This document shows positions 7,864-15,964 of a stretch of 23,422 nt of DNA, piece after piece. This DNA comes from Akkermansiaceae bacterium UBA5688 (GTDB taxonomy: Bacteria > Verrucomicrobiota > Verrucomicrobiia > Verrucomicrobiales > Akkermansiaceae), in assembly GCA_002420315.1 (NCBI GenBank), contig DIHU01000226.1, positions 1 through 23,422 on the forward strand, given 5' to 3'. The first letter of the stretch is position 1. Each line of letters begins with the position of its first letter. The notes beneath the pieces are model-generated. The model saw only the letters and a program-made list of their open reading frames with translations. It searched no databases and was not told the origin of the DNA. The position numbers were made by a program, and so were the translations under genes.

Positions 7864-8925
7864 ATGACTCAATTAAATTCTTCAGCATATCTAGGTATTC
7901 CGGTTGAGGTCGGCGCAATCGACGGCGAGCTTAAGAAGCTTTGGGAAGCTGACGAAGCGAGTACAAATGCGTCTTTGATGAATTTCCTGGTGTATACTGA
8001 AGATCCTTCGAGGTTGCAGAAGAATTCGCAAACGATCCAAGAACTTACCAGAGAAAATGCATGTCGAGCCGTCTTAATTGCAATGAATCGTCATGCGGCT
8101 GATGTAAAGGTAGAGTCTTGGATAACGGCTCATTGTCATCTCGCGCACGGCAAAAAATCGATCTGCTCTGAGCAAGTTTCGTTTTTGCTTCACGGAAGGT
8201 CGTTAGGTCGGCTTAGGAATACTGTTTTTGCCCATTTGAATAGCGACCTCCCTTTGGTCTTTTGGTGGCAGGGCGAGTTTAGCGAGCTTTTCGAAGAGCG
8301 ACTCTATCGGCTTCTGGACCGGCTGATTTTTGACAGCTCTGATTGGGCTGATCCCAAGGCGGGATTTAGGCGACTTCTAATGGCGCGTTCGGACACTAAG
8401 GGGAGAATGGTAACGCAAGATCTTTCGTGGACGAGAAGCTATTTTTATCGACTAGCGGTCGCCCGACTGTTCGATGATCCCATGGCTGATAAGGCTTTTC
8501 CAGAAATTGAGGGAGTGCGAGTTATGGCTCAGTCTAAACATCGTATTGCAGCTCTCTTACTGTTGGCTTGGATCATCACGCGTTCTGGTTGGTCGATACA
8601 GTCTCAGGAGTCCGATCGGGTAATTTTGGAATCCCGTGAAGGTGGGGAGGTTATCGTAGAACTGATTTGGATTGACGGGGGTGCTCCGATTTCGGGATTG
8701 GAGATAAGTGCGCCCAATTTTAAGGCAAGAGTCAGTCGTGAGGCCGGGAATCCTCACCTTTGCCAATCGATTTGTGCCGAAAACCACAGCATCGATTTTA
8801 GTGGACCTGCTGATTTTGATGATTCAGCTGGCTTGGTCGCAAGCCAATTGTCGCGGGGTGGTAAGAATTCACTGTTCTTAAATGTGCTACCTCAGTTCGT
8901 GAAGCTTCTCGAAGGAGGAGACTGA
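7864..8925 (+). CDS. opcA: Glucose-6-phosphate dehydrogenase assembly protein OpcA-like
   Basis: A 353-residue soluble protein of the OpcA family, known in cyanobacteria and actinobacteria as an activator/assembly factor of glucose-6-phosphate dehydrogenase. Recognisable features are the central ENACRAVLIAMN and the block HLNSDLPLVFWWQGEF, which matches the LPxxxWW core of the family, followed by the DRLIFDSSDW stretch. Position directly after zwf, 2 bases past its stop and with a strong ribosome site, supports the functional link. The N-terminus MTQLNSSAYLGIPVEVGAI is conventional. No catalytic motif is expected. The C-terminal 100 residues look diverged and I recognise nothing specific there. 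The family call rests on motif memory and context, so confidence is high but not complete. Confidence 0.87.
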   Translation: MTQLNSSAYLGIPVEVGAIDGELKKLWEADEASTNASLMNFLVYTEDPSRLQKNSQTIQELTRENACRAVLIAMNRHAADVKVESWITAHCHLAHGKKSICSEQVSFLLHGRSLGRLRNTVFAHLNSDLPLVFWWQGEFSELFEERLYRLLDRLIFDSSDWADPKAGFRRLLMARSDTKGRMVTQDLSWTRSYFYRLAVARLFDDPMADKAFPEIEGVRVMAQSKHRIAALLLLAWIITRSGWSIQSQESDRVILESREGGEVIVELIWIDGGAPISGLEISAPNFKARVSREAGNPHLCQSICAENHSIDFSGPADFDDSAGLVASQLSRGGKNSLFLNVLPQFVKLLEGGD

Positions 8926-8954
8926 AAAAATGGGGGATTCAGAGTCATTTTATA

Positions 8955-8982
8955 TTGCCAAGCCTCTCGGACCGTCTTATCA
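8955..8982 (+). promoter_or_regulatory. Weak candidate promoter for tRNA-Phe
   Basis: TTGCCA at 8955-8960 (five of six -35 consensus bases) is followed after 16 bases by TTATCA at 8977-8982, a poor -10. Position is right for a short leader to the tRNA at 9006. Low certainty. Confidence 0.25.
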
Positions 8983-9005
8983 CCCGCCCGCAACAGAGGT
9001 TTTAT

Positions 9006-9081
9006 GGCTCATTAGCTCAGTTGGTAGAGCAGAGGATTGAAAATCCTTGTGTCCCTGGTTCGATTCCGGGATGAGCCACCA
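9006..9081 (+). tRNA. tRNA-Phe (anticodon GAA)
   Basis: A complete 76-base cloverleaf. The acceptor stem GGCTCAT (9006-9012) pairs with ATGAGCC (9071-9077), followed by discriminator A and an encoded CCA at 9079-9081. The D arm has AGCTCAGTTGGTAGAGC, the anticodon arm is GAGGA/TCCTT around loop TTGAAAA with anticodon GAA, and the T arm contains the standard GGTTCGATTCC. It stands alone between opcA and the methyltransferase gene. Confidence 0.98.
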
Positions 9082-9268
9082 CTCTCGGTGGGGCGCAAAG
9101 GTTTGAAAGTGCCGGCTTTTGGATTTTATTTTAAGACTAGGGCGTGAGTGTGAGTGGCTAGTGGCAGGGAATAACCCTTTTTGTGAGATTACAAAATTGA
9201 AGACGGTTATTGCCTATTTTTAGATGTTCAGGGCGGTATGAGCACATGGTTATGACTTGTGTTATCAG

Positions 9269-9307
9269 TCGATCCAAAAGTAATACGCCAAATATTAGCG
9301 TATCGAT
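9269..9307. repeat. Inverted repeat in the tRNA-methyltransferase gap
   Basis: ATACGC (9283-9288) is complementary to GCGTAT (9298-9303) across a 9-base AT-rich loop; outer TCGAT and ATCGA flanks could extend the pairing with an internal bulge. It lies in the 261-base gap between the tRNA and the 3' end of the minus-strand methyltransferase gene. No T run follows on either strand, so terminator function is unproven. Confidence 0.3.
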
Positions 9308-9342
9308 GGGTGCAATTCGCTGAATTGATTTCAGATCGTTCT

Positions 9343-10239
9343 CTAGCGAAAGGTGGCCCAGACTGATTTCAAATAAGGGGTGTCGGTGAAGTCTTCTGGC
9401 ATTGGGCTCACCTTAAGGTGTGCTCCTTTGAGTTGCTTCATGAATTCGCTAACATTGATACCGCGGAAATTAGTACAGGCTAGGATCTTCCCTTCGGGAG
9501 AAAGGCAGGCCGAAGCCAGCTCAAAGAGTTGTCCATAATTTTTCTCAACCCGGAATGTCTTGCCCCTGTCGTCGCGCGAGAATGTAGGGGGATCGAGAAT
9601 GATGTAGTCAAAGCGGCGGTTTTGCTTAGCAAAGCGACGGAGCCAGTGGAAGGTGTCTCCTTTGCAAAAGTAGTGGTTTGTGGGGTCGATGCCGTTGAGG
9701 AGAAAGTTCTCGCGGGTCCAGTCGAGGTAAACTTGTGAGAGGTCGAGGGAAGAAGTGACTGCTCCTGCCACAGCTGCAGCGATTGAGAAAAACCCGGTAT
9801 AAGCAAAGGTATTTAAAACAGTTTGTCCTGGTTTAACCATCTTTCTTAATGCTTCGCGGTTGTTTCTTTGGTCAATAAAGATCCCTTGGGAGTAGCCGGA
9901 CTTGAAGGAAAGACGACATCGTAGTCCGTTTTCAAGACCAGAAAAGAACTCGGGGAGTTCTTCTCCGCATAGGTGGATGGGTGATTCTTTTTGGTGCTGA
10001 TCTAGTCTTTTCCAATAGAGGGGCTTTTCGTAGCTGCTGAGAATCTCACGAACGTCAGATCTCAAGTTCGATCCGCTAGTTGAAATTAGCCATCCCTTGC
10101 CATAGCTTTCGAGGATGTGTCCGTCGAGATTGTCACCTTGCCCGTCAATCAGGCGGATGAGGCTTGTTTCTCGATTCTGGAGTTTTTCACGCTTTTTTAG
10201 AGAGCTTGAAATGATTTCATGAAGGCGAAGGTTGGACAT
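9343..10239 (-). CDS. Class I SAM-dependent methyltransferase, RlmI-like (23S rRNA methyltransferase family)
   Basis: A 298-residue protein matching the C-terminal catalytic part of the RlmI/YccW group, which methylate cytosines of 23S rRNA using S-adenosylmethionine. Seen motifs are GYSQGIFIDQRNNR, the SAM-binding loop NTFAYTGFFSIAAA (about residues 143-156), a following acidic strand end SLDLS, and the motif IV sequence DPPTFS (216-221), then an FRVEKNYGQL stretch. The N-terminus is shorter than in E. coli RlmI (396 residues) and I do not see an intact PUA domain, only the following linker RLIDGQGDNLDG. ATG 10237-10239 was chosen so that the gene does not overlap the divergent mutase gene; ATG 10258-10260 and a start at 10341 are also open. 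The exact target base is unknown. Confidence 0.85.
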   Translation of the reverse strand: MSNLRLHEIISSSLKKREKLQNRETSLIRLIDGQGDNLDGHILESYGKGWLISTSGSNLRSDVREILSSYEKPLYWKRLDQHQKESPIHLCGEELPEFFSGLENGLRCRLSFKSGYSQGIFIDQRNNREALRKMVKPGQTVLNTFAYTGFFSIAAAVAGAVTSSLDLSQVYLDWTRENFLLNGIDPTNHYFCKGDTFHWLRRFAKQNRRFDYIILDPPTFSRDDRGKTFRVEKNYGQLFELASACLSPEGKILACTNFRGINVSEFMKQLKGAHLKVSPMPEDFTDTPYLKSVWATFR

Positions 10240-10270
10240 TGCGTGCCGCCGTTCTAGCATTGCTTGCGAA

Positions 10271-12178
10271 ATGAGCGAATGGAAATCCCTTCTTGATGAG
10301 GCTGTGAGGCGTGGTGATGTCTCTAGCGAGGCTGGTGCCAATATTGATCTCTATCTTCAGGGCGCGAACTCTCCGGTGGGTGTAGCTGCTATCATAGAAT
10401 TGCTCGAAGCCGGTGAATGGCAGGAGATCGATGATAGATTCTTTAAAACAATGACCTTTGGGACTGGTGGTCTGCGTGGTCGGACGATCGGCAAGATTGT
10501 AACACGGGCCGAGCGAGGGGTAGGCGGGCCGCTTGATCGACCTCAGCATCCTTGTGTCGGAACGGCTTCAATGAACTTTTTTAATCTTAAGCGGGCTATG
10601 ATCGGGCTGGTAACATATGTGAAAAAGACTTTTTCTGGTGAAGGGCGTCCGTCACTGGTGATTGGTCATGATACGCGTCATTTCTCGCGCGATTTCGCGG
10701 AAACCTGCGCTGAAGTTGCGATTAATCTGGGTTGTGATGCTTATCTTTTTGAGGCAGAGCGTGCCACGCCTGAAATCTCCTTTGCAGTTCGTTACCTTCG
10801 GGCTGATTCGGGTGTTTGTCTCACAGCCAGTCATAATCCATCACATGATAATGGCTTTAAAGCTTACATTGATGATGGCGGGCAATTGGTCGAACCTCAC
10901 GCAACTGGTGTTATCAATGAGGTGAATGCGTTAAAAAGTGAAATCTATGAGGCGCTTCCTGAAAATGAAAAAGGGCAATTGACGATTCTTGGAGGCGAGA
11001 TGGATCGGACTTATATGAACAAGTTGAAGACGGTGCTCTTGCGTCCGGATTTACTTGAAGCGAGGAAGGCTAAAGTCGTTTACACGAACCTCCATGGAAC
11101 AGGAGGAGTTATCATTGTGCCGATGCTCCGTGAGCTTGGGTTTGAGGTCGTCACGGTGCCTGAGCAAGACGGGGCAGACGGGAGGTTCCCAACGGTCGAA
11201 TCCCCGAATCCTGAGAATGCTTCAGCTCTCGCTAAGGGGATTGCGTTGGCCGAGGAGGTTGGTGCGGATGCTGTTATCGCAACTGATCCTGATTGTGATC
11301 GTATGGGGGTTGCGATACGAAATTCTTTAGGTGAGATGGAGTTGTTAACAGGGAATCAGATTGGCTCCTTATTGGGCTGGTATCGCATCAAGACGATGTT
11401 TGATCTTGGCTGGCTAACTGAAAGTAATCGTAGTCGTGCAGTTTTAATAAAAACTCTTGTAACAACTGATCTGCAGAGGTCTATTGCTGAAAGTTACGGA
11501 ATAAGTGTAATAGACACCCTGACTGGATTTAAATATATCGGGGAGAAGCTTAAGAAATATGAAGACGCAATTCCGGCCGAAAAAAAAGGAGATTACCGGG
11601 GCTTAACCGAAGAAGAGAGTCGAAAGCTACGATTGGAGTATTCGAAGTTTTTCGTTTTTGGAGGGGAGGAAAGTTATGGCTATCTAGGGAGCGATTTTGT
11701 TCGCGATAAAGATGGAAATGCATCTGCTGTAATGTTCGCTGAATTGGCGGCTTACGCTATGAGCGAGGGCACTACGATTGCCGGGCTTCGTGATCGAATC
11801 TGGGATGAATACGGGGTTCATCTCGAGCAGGGGAAATCACTCGTTATGGAGGGTGGCGAGGGAGCGCGGAAAATCGCGGCCTTGGTTAAATCATACAGTA
11901 TAGATCCTCCAGCGATAGTTGATGGTTCGGATATCATAGCGGTAAGGGATTACGCAAAAGGGGGATTCTACGATCAAGAGGGAGATGAGTTTCCTCAAGC
12001 CTCAATGCTTTTCGTGGACTTGGCGGATGGTCGGCGATTTGCGGTCCGCCCTTCTGGAACTGAGCCAAAAATAAAATATTACCTCTTTGGGAAGGGTAGC
12101 AACAGCGATGAGGTTCAGGAGTCTTTGAACGCACTTTGGGGAGCTTTGGAGCAAGATGCCTATTTGCGTATGAGATGA
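10271..12178 (+). CDS. Phospho-sugar mutase (phosphoglucomutase/phosphomannomutase family)
   Basis: A 635-residue alpha-D-phosphohexomutase, interconverting 1- and 6-phosphosugars in the cytosol. All four family sites are present: the phosphoserine loop TASHNP with S187, the metal-binding loop DPDCDR (339-344), the sugar-binding loop GGEES (464-468) and the phosphate-binding loop RPSGTEPK (593-600). The N-terminal TFGTGGLRG motif and length place it in the longer group with PgcA and PGM2-like enzymes. The substrate could be glucose, mannose or a pentose phosphate, so no symbol is given. ATG 10271 (MSEWKSLLDEA) was chosen over an in-frame upstream codon at 10232, whose extra residues look non-coding and would overlap the divergent methyltransferase gene. 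The stop overlaps the start of lnt, so the two genes are translationally coupled. Confidence 0.93.
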   Translation: MSEWKSLLDEAVRRGDVSSEAGANIDLYLQGANSPVGVAAIIELLEAGEWQEIDDRFFKTMTFGTGGLRGRTIGKIVTRAERGVGGPLDRPQHPCVGTASMNFFNLKRAMIGLVTYVKKTFSGEGRPSLVIGHDTRHFSRDFAETCAEVAINLGCDAYLFEAERATPEISFAVRYLRADSGVCLTASHNPSHDNGFKAYIDDGGQLVEPHATGVINEVNALKSEIYEALPENEKGQLTILGGEMDRTYMNKLKTVLLRPDLLEARKAKVVYTNLHGTGGVIIVPMLRELGFEVVTVPEQDGADGRFPTVESPNPENASALAKGIALAEEVGADAVIATDPDCDRMGVAIRNSLGEMELLTGNQIGSLLGWYRIKTMFDLGWLTESNRSRAVLIKTLVTTDLQRSIAESYGISVIDTLTGFKYIGEKLKKYEDAIPAEKKGDYRGLTEEESRKLRLEYSKFFVFGGEESYGYLGSDFVRDKDGNASAVMFAELAAYAMSEGTTIAGLRDRIWDEYGVHLEQGKSLVMEGGEGARKIAALVKSYSIDPPAIVDGSDIIAVRDYAKGGFYDQEGDEFPQASMLFVDLADGRRFAVRPSGTEPKIKYYLFGKGSNSDEVQESLNALWGALEQDAYLRMR

Positions 12179-13929
12179 TGGTCAACTTTTTGAAAATCTT
12201 GGTAGCGGTTCTGAGCGGGATAGTTCTTGCTTTTAGCTTTGCGCCATTCGATGAGGCGTGGGTTGTCTGGGGCTGGATGTGGCTTTTGCTTCCTTTACTT
12301 TGGACGGTCTCGGGTAAGAGGCGTTCTCTTAAAGGATTTGGTTTGGCTTGGCTGGCCGGCATGGGATTCTGGGTGATCAATCTTAAGTGGCTCGGGACTG
12401 TGACTTGGCCTGGAGCTTTGGCTTTGTCAGCTTATCTTTCCGCTTACTTTGGCTTTTTTGGGGCCTTTGCCGCAGGTTCGATTAATCCTTGGCGGATGAA
12501 GTATGAGAGAGTTAAGACGATCCGTGATCGGGCGAAACAAAGTTTTCGTAGTCTTGGTTCTGCGGCATTGCTTGCAGGGTTTTGGTGTGGACTAGAGTGG
12601 GTTCGTGGTTGGCTCATGACGGGATTTGGCTGGAATGGTCTAGGTGTGACGTTTGCTAAAAATTTGATTTTAGCGCAAAACGCCGAATATGTTGGAGTGA
12701 TTGGACTTTCGTTTCTACCGGTCTTTTTGAGCGCGGTGGCGGTGCAGACGGCACGGCGTTTCTACCAACAGTTTCGAGCTAATGAAGTGAAGGTTCTTCA
12801 TTGGGATTTCGCGACAGCGTTGCTTCTAATCATGTTGTCGTTTACTTGGGGGACGATCCGTCTTTCCTCGGTAACGAATGAGCCAAAGATCGAAGGTCGG
12901 GTTCTAATGGTGCAACAGGATATTCCGCAGTTCGCCGATAAAATTCTTTGGGAGCCCTCGAAAATCGTAGAAGGTTTTGAGGAGTTAACGGCGGATGGGA
13001 TAGAGGAGGTTTTTCGGGAAAGCGCAGAGGCTGCGCAAGAGACCGAATCTGAAGAGGAGATCGTAGAAATCAGGATGCCTGATCTTGTTATCTGGCCGGA
13101 AGCCTGTTTACCCGCCTACCTTCATGAACAGGAGAACGGATCAATGGTGGGAGGGCCAAAAGTTGAGAGTGTTTTTGAATACATTCACAGCTTAGGAGAT
13201 TTCACCTTCGTGCTGGGCATGAGCGAGGTGCGGGGAGAAACCGCGGTTGATCCAGAGGTGGATGTTTACAACTCCCTGATCATGGATGACGGCAATGGGG
13301 GAAGACAGAGTTACCAGAAGAACCATTTGGTAATCCTTGGGGAGTTTATCCCAGATCTACCGTTTTTGCATGACCTATACCTTCAGACTACTGGGGTGGA
13401 GTTTGGGAAGGGATTGAGTCGCGGAACTACTTTTGAACCCTTGGAGGTAGATATCGGTGGGCAACCAGTTGGTGTAATTCCTTCGGTCTGCTTTGAAGAT
13501 ACAGTTCCGCGATTGACTAGAAAGTTTGTGCGTCATGGGCCCCAAGTTTTGGTGAATGTGACGAATGACGGGTGGTTTCAGGAAAGCGAAGGGTCTCTAC
13601 AACATTTCCGGAATGCTTTGTTTCGTAGTATCGAATTACGTCGGCCGACAGTACGATGCGCTAACCGTGGCGTTACTGGGGTAGTGACGTCAGCTGGATC
13701 ACTGGTCGATCCTTACTCGAAGAAGATGCGTCATCTTGTGAATGAGAGTGGGAGTTACTTTCATCGTGGTTATCTATTAGCCACCGTTTATATCCCTTCG
13801 GAAGGTGAGATTACGCTCTATGCAGCCTTTGGAGATTGGTTCGCGGTAAGCGGTTTGATCGCGGGCTTCCTTTGGGTGGTGGCGAGCTTTTTTTCTAAGA
13901 ATTCCAAGATCGAGAAGCGGGAAGGTTGA
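12178..13929 (+). CDS. lnt: Apolipoprotein N-acyltransferase
   Basis: A 583-residue inner-membrane enzyme that adds the third acyl chain to the N-terminal cysteine of lipoproteins. The first 230 residues contain several membrane helices with the conserved WxGLGVTF region (GFGWNGLGVTF). The rest is a nitrilase-fold domain on the periplasmic side with the catalytic triad E308 (IWPEACLP), K381 (YQKNHLVILGE) and C438 (PSVCFED), and a final membrane helix followed by a basic tail. The nitrilase domain begins RVLMVQQDIPQ and carries a Glu-rich insertion of roughly 20-25 residues before E308. The start codon overlaps the mutase stop as TGATG; ATG at 12175, giving ATGATG, is equivalent. Coupling to a sugar mutase has no obvious mechanistic reason. 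Confidence 0.95.
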   Translation: MVNFLKILVAVLSGIVLAFSFAPFDEAWVVWGWMWLLLPLLWTVSGKRRSLKGFGLAWLAGMGFWVINLKWLGTVTWPGALALSAYLSAYFGFFGAFAAGSINPWRMKYERVKTIRDRAKQSFRSLGSAALLAGFWCGLEWVRGWLMTGFGWNGLGVTFAKNLILAQNAEYVGVIGLSFLPVFLSAVAVQTARRFYQQFRANEVKVLHWDFATALLLIMLSFTWGTIRLSSVTNEPKIEGRVLMVQQDIPQFADKILWEPSKIVEGFEELTADGIEEVFRESAEAAQETESEEEIVEIRMPDLVIWPEACLPAYLHEQENGSMVGGPKVESVFEYIHSLGDFTFVLGMSEVRGETAVDPEVDVYNSLIMDDGNGGRQSYQKNHLVILGEFIPDLPFLHDLYLQTTGVEFGKGLSRGTTFEPLEVDIGGQPVGVIPSVCFEDTVPRLTRKFVRHGPQVLVNVTNDGWFQESEGSLQHFRNALFRSIELRRPTVRCANRGVTGVVTSAGSLVDPYSKKMRHLVNESGSYFHRGYLLATVYIPSEGEITLYAAFGDWFAVSGLIAGFLWVVASFFSKNSKIEKREG

Positions 13930-13984
13930 GGAGGTCCTTCCGGAGAAAGTTTTATTGCAAAACGATCTCAGTAATCGGTGGTCA

Positions 13985-14689
13985 TTAAGGGAAAAGAATG
14001 GCGCTGCAGTTATCGCAGTGGGCAATGGCAGTGCCGGATTGGGCAAGAGCAAAGGTTGCAGGTGTAACCTGAATGTGACATGAGGTGCAGATCCGCTCGC
14101 TCGTGACTCGAACAACTGCTTGGCTCTCTCTTTTGTTGTAAAGTCGATGATAGGTATCAAGAAGATCTTCGTCATCGACCTGTGTGACAAGAGTTTCGCG
14201 AGCAGTCTTTGTTTCCGCCAACTCAATCTTTCGGTCATCGAGGCGTGCCTGAAGTTCTGCAATTTCTTCATCTACTAATCCTTGGGTCTGAGCGAGGTTT
14301 TGCTCAGCGTCAGAGATCTTCGATCGCAAATCATCGGCTTTTTCCATCAGTTCAAGTTCGCGAGTTTCGAGATCGTCGACTTCTTTTTCGTAACGAATCA
14401 CTTCTTGTCCTAGCTTTGTGTATTCGTCATTTTTCTTCGTCTCAAATTGTTGGTTCTTAAGGCGATCGATTGTGTTTTTTCGGGTTCCGATATCGAGTTC
14501 CAAATTCTTAATTTCGATTTCATTGGTCTGAAAATTAGACTTTGCAGTAGCTAGAGATTCGGTGTCTTTAGCCAATCGTTCCTTGGCAGCTTCCTGTAGT
14601 TGGGGGATTCGAACGAGCTCCGATTCCAGTGCCTGGATTTTTTGATCGGTGTCCTGAAGGGCGAGCAATTGCTTCACGTCATCGCGCAT
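13985..14689 (-). CDS. C4-type zinc ribbon coiled-coil protein
   Basis: A 234-residue cytosolic protein. Residues about 10-180 form a long, highly charged antiparallel coiled coil, with the conserved turn region QFETKKNDEYTKLGQE (81-96). The C-terminus is a zinc ribbon with C201-x2-C204 and C225-x2-C228. This is the DUF164/zf-RING_7 family, which includes Helicobacter HP0958/FlgZ and chlamydial CdsZ; members act as RNA- or protein-binding adaptors and have no known catalytic activity. Whether this copy binds RNA is unknown. ATG 14687-14689 gives the usual MRDDVKQLLALQDTDQKI start. It ends 55 bases from the convergent lnt gene; its start lies 51 bases after the CHASE2-like gene, so it is probably the last gene of a minus-strand run beginning at 17817. 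Confidence 0.88.
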   Translation of the reverse strand: MRDDVKQLLALQDTDQKIQALESELVRIPQLQEAAKERLAKDTESLATAKSNFQTNEIEIKNLELDIGTRKNTIDRLKNQQFETKKNDEYTKLGQEVIRYEKEVDDLETRELELMEKADDLRSKISDAEQNLAQTQGLVDEEIAELQARLDDRKIELAETKTARETLVTQVDDEDLLDTYHRLYNKRESQAVVRVTSERICTSCHIQVTPATFALAQSGTAIAHCDNCSAILFP

Positions 14690-14740
14690 AAAATAGAACT
14701 AACGTTTTCGTGGTTGTGGGGGAAGAGGAAAGCAAAATCT

Positions 14741-15931
14741 TCAATGTTTCTGTTGGGGGGGAGTGCTCCTTGGACAGAGATGGAAGATGATAATTATTAA
14801 GACTAAGGGCGAGAGGAGCATCCATTTCCCTAATAGAACTGATCCACCAATCACTAAAATGAGTATCAAAGGTTCAATCCATTTTTTCCTGAGATGCAGT
14901 AGCGAAATTAAAGTTAGAAGCAGAGCGATCTCTGAAGGTAACGACCAGCGTTTGTATGTGTGTTTGTGGACGGGTTTCTGGGAAAGGGCCCGCTTGATTT
15001 GAGCTTCTAGGCCGTATGTTGATTTTGGGGCGCTGGAAGGAGTGATGATCTTATAGGTTTCGGCTTGTTTAGGATAGATTTGAAGAATTGACGCGGATTG
15101 TTGCTCTTGCTCATATCTTGGAAGGGCTGATCGTCCTTTCTGGTCTAGCTTTAAAATAATGCCTTCGATTCCTAGGCGAAGGTAGCCGCCTTCTTCTAAA
15201 ATGAGGTCTGCAGAGGTCAGACGGTGAGATTTTAGAATGCTGGCAAGAGTTAAGCTTGGGAGAATATGTTTGTCCCAGCGAATGAGCATTGGAACCAGTG
15301 TTTGATCTTCGGCGTATTTTACTCTCAGTCCTCTGATTTCTGAGATTCCAAAAGAATTAGAGTTAATCGATGGAGGGCGCCGGATGTGGTCAATTTCAGG
15401 AAGATCGAATCCGTCGGGGATTTCGAGTGGGATAACAGAGGGTTTGAGATATTCCGGAATCGGAGATTCAGAGTTGATGAATTCTCCCTGAAGACCAATT
15501 ACTAAGGAGGGAGTTTCGTCAACTTGTTCTTGTAATGCAAGAATGGCCAGCTCTGAGGTATCGTCCCAGGAAAGGGACGAAGTAATGACAGTGAGGCGAT
15601 CATCATTGAGCCGTGTTTGAGCGAGAAATTGAGCCCATTCGATGGAACTTCCTCCGTCGGGTCCCATGATGTCTAGAGATTCCTTATCGAGTAAGTAGCT
15701 CTTAATATTAAGGTTGGCTTCAGGATTGGGCGTGAAGTCCAAGCAGGTGAGCTCAAAATTCTTGGACTCACTTTGGTCTACAAAAGAATGATCTTTTTGG
15801 AAGCGCTCGGGAAAGAGAAAGTAGGATAGCTCAAGGCGGGCTAGAGGAGCGATATCCGGTATTTTGAACAGCAATCCTCCACCCGCGATAAGTGGCAGAA
15901 GGAATGAAAGAGAAGGCCGCAGAGATGGCAT
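14741..15931 (-). CDS. CHASE2-like membrane protein without an output domain
   Basis: A 396-residue protein with an N-terminal membrane anchor (about 8-22), a large extracytoplasmic region, and three closely packed membrane helices at the C-terminus (about 333-346, 352-367, 370-385), ending in a 12-residue polar tail. The soluble part resembles CHASE2 sensor domains: LARLELSYFLFPERF near the start, and a late block with the order GLRVKY, then LVPMLIRWDKHILPSLTLASIL, then LRLGIEGIILKLDQKG. CHASE2 normally precedes three helices and a cyclase, kinase or similar domain; here nothing follows the helices. The similarity is my reading of a pattern and is weaker than for other calls. It is the third gene in the minus-strand run, 33 bases after the kinase gene. 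No function is assigned. Confidence 0.65.
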   Translation of the reverse strand: MPSLRPSLSFLLPLIAGGGLLFKIPDIAPLARLELSYFLFPERFQKDHSFVDQSESKNFELTCLDFTPNPEANLNIKSYLLDKESLDIMGPDGGSSIEWAQFLAQTRLNDDRLTVITSSLSWDDTSELAILALQEQVDETPSLVIGLQGEFINSESPIPEYLKPSVIPLEIPDGFDLPEIDHIRRPPSINSNSFGISEIRGLRVKYAEDQTLVPMLIRWDKHILPSLTLASILKSHRLTSADLILEEGGYLRLGIEGIILKLDQKGRSALPRYEQEQQSASILQIYPKQAETYKIITPSSAPKSTYGLEAQIKRALSQKPVHKHTYKRWSLPSEIALLLTLISLLHLRKKWIEPLILILVIGGSVLLGKWMLLSPLVLIIIIFHLCPRSTPPQQKH

Positions 15932-15964
15932 GGCTACGGCAGGGTTCTAGCAGGATTGCAATAT

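Noticed and set aside
9076..9091. CCACC/GGTGG stem at the 3' end of the tRNA as a terminator
   Set aside because: Half of the stem is the tRNA CCA end and no T run follows; chance pairing is more likely.
9158..9182. GGG-CCC mini-hairpin followed by TTTTT after the tRNA
   Set aside because: The stem is only about three pairs, too weak to call an intrinsic terminator.
11934..12380. 148-codon minus-strand open frame across the mutase-lnt junction
   Set aside because: It lies antisense to two well-supported genes, its translation is low in hydrophobic order and rich in Pro/Lys/Arg, and it has no recognisable motif; a shadow frame.
13777..14271. 164-codon minus-strand open frame spanning lnt 3' end and the zinc-ribbon gene
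   Set aside because: It overlaps two confident genes and shows no family features; the zinc-ribbon protein in the other minus frame has clear motifs.
14753..14760. Run of seven G (C on the coding strand) near the end of the CHASE2-like gene as a programmed frameshift site
   Set aside because: It is only a few codons before the stop, no downstream structure is visible, and I did not find a meaningful extension in another frame.
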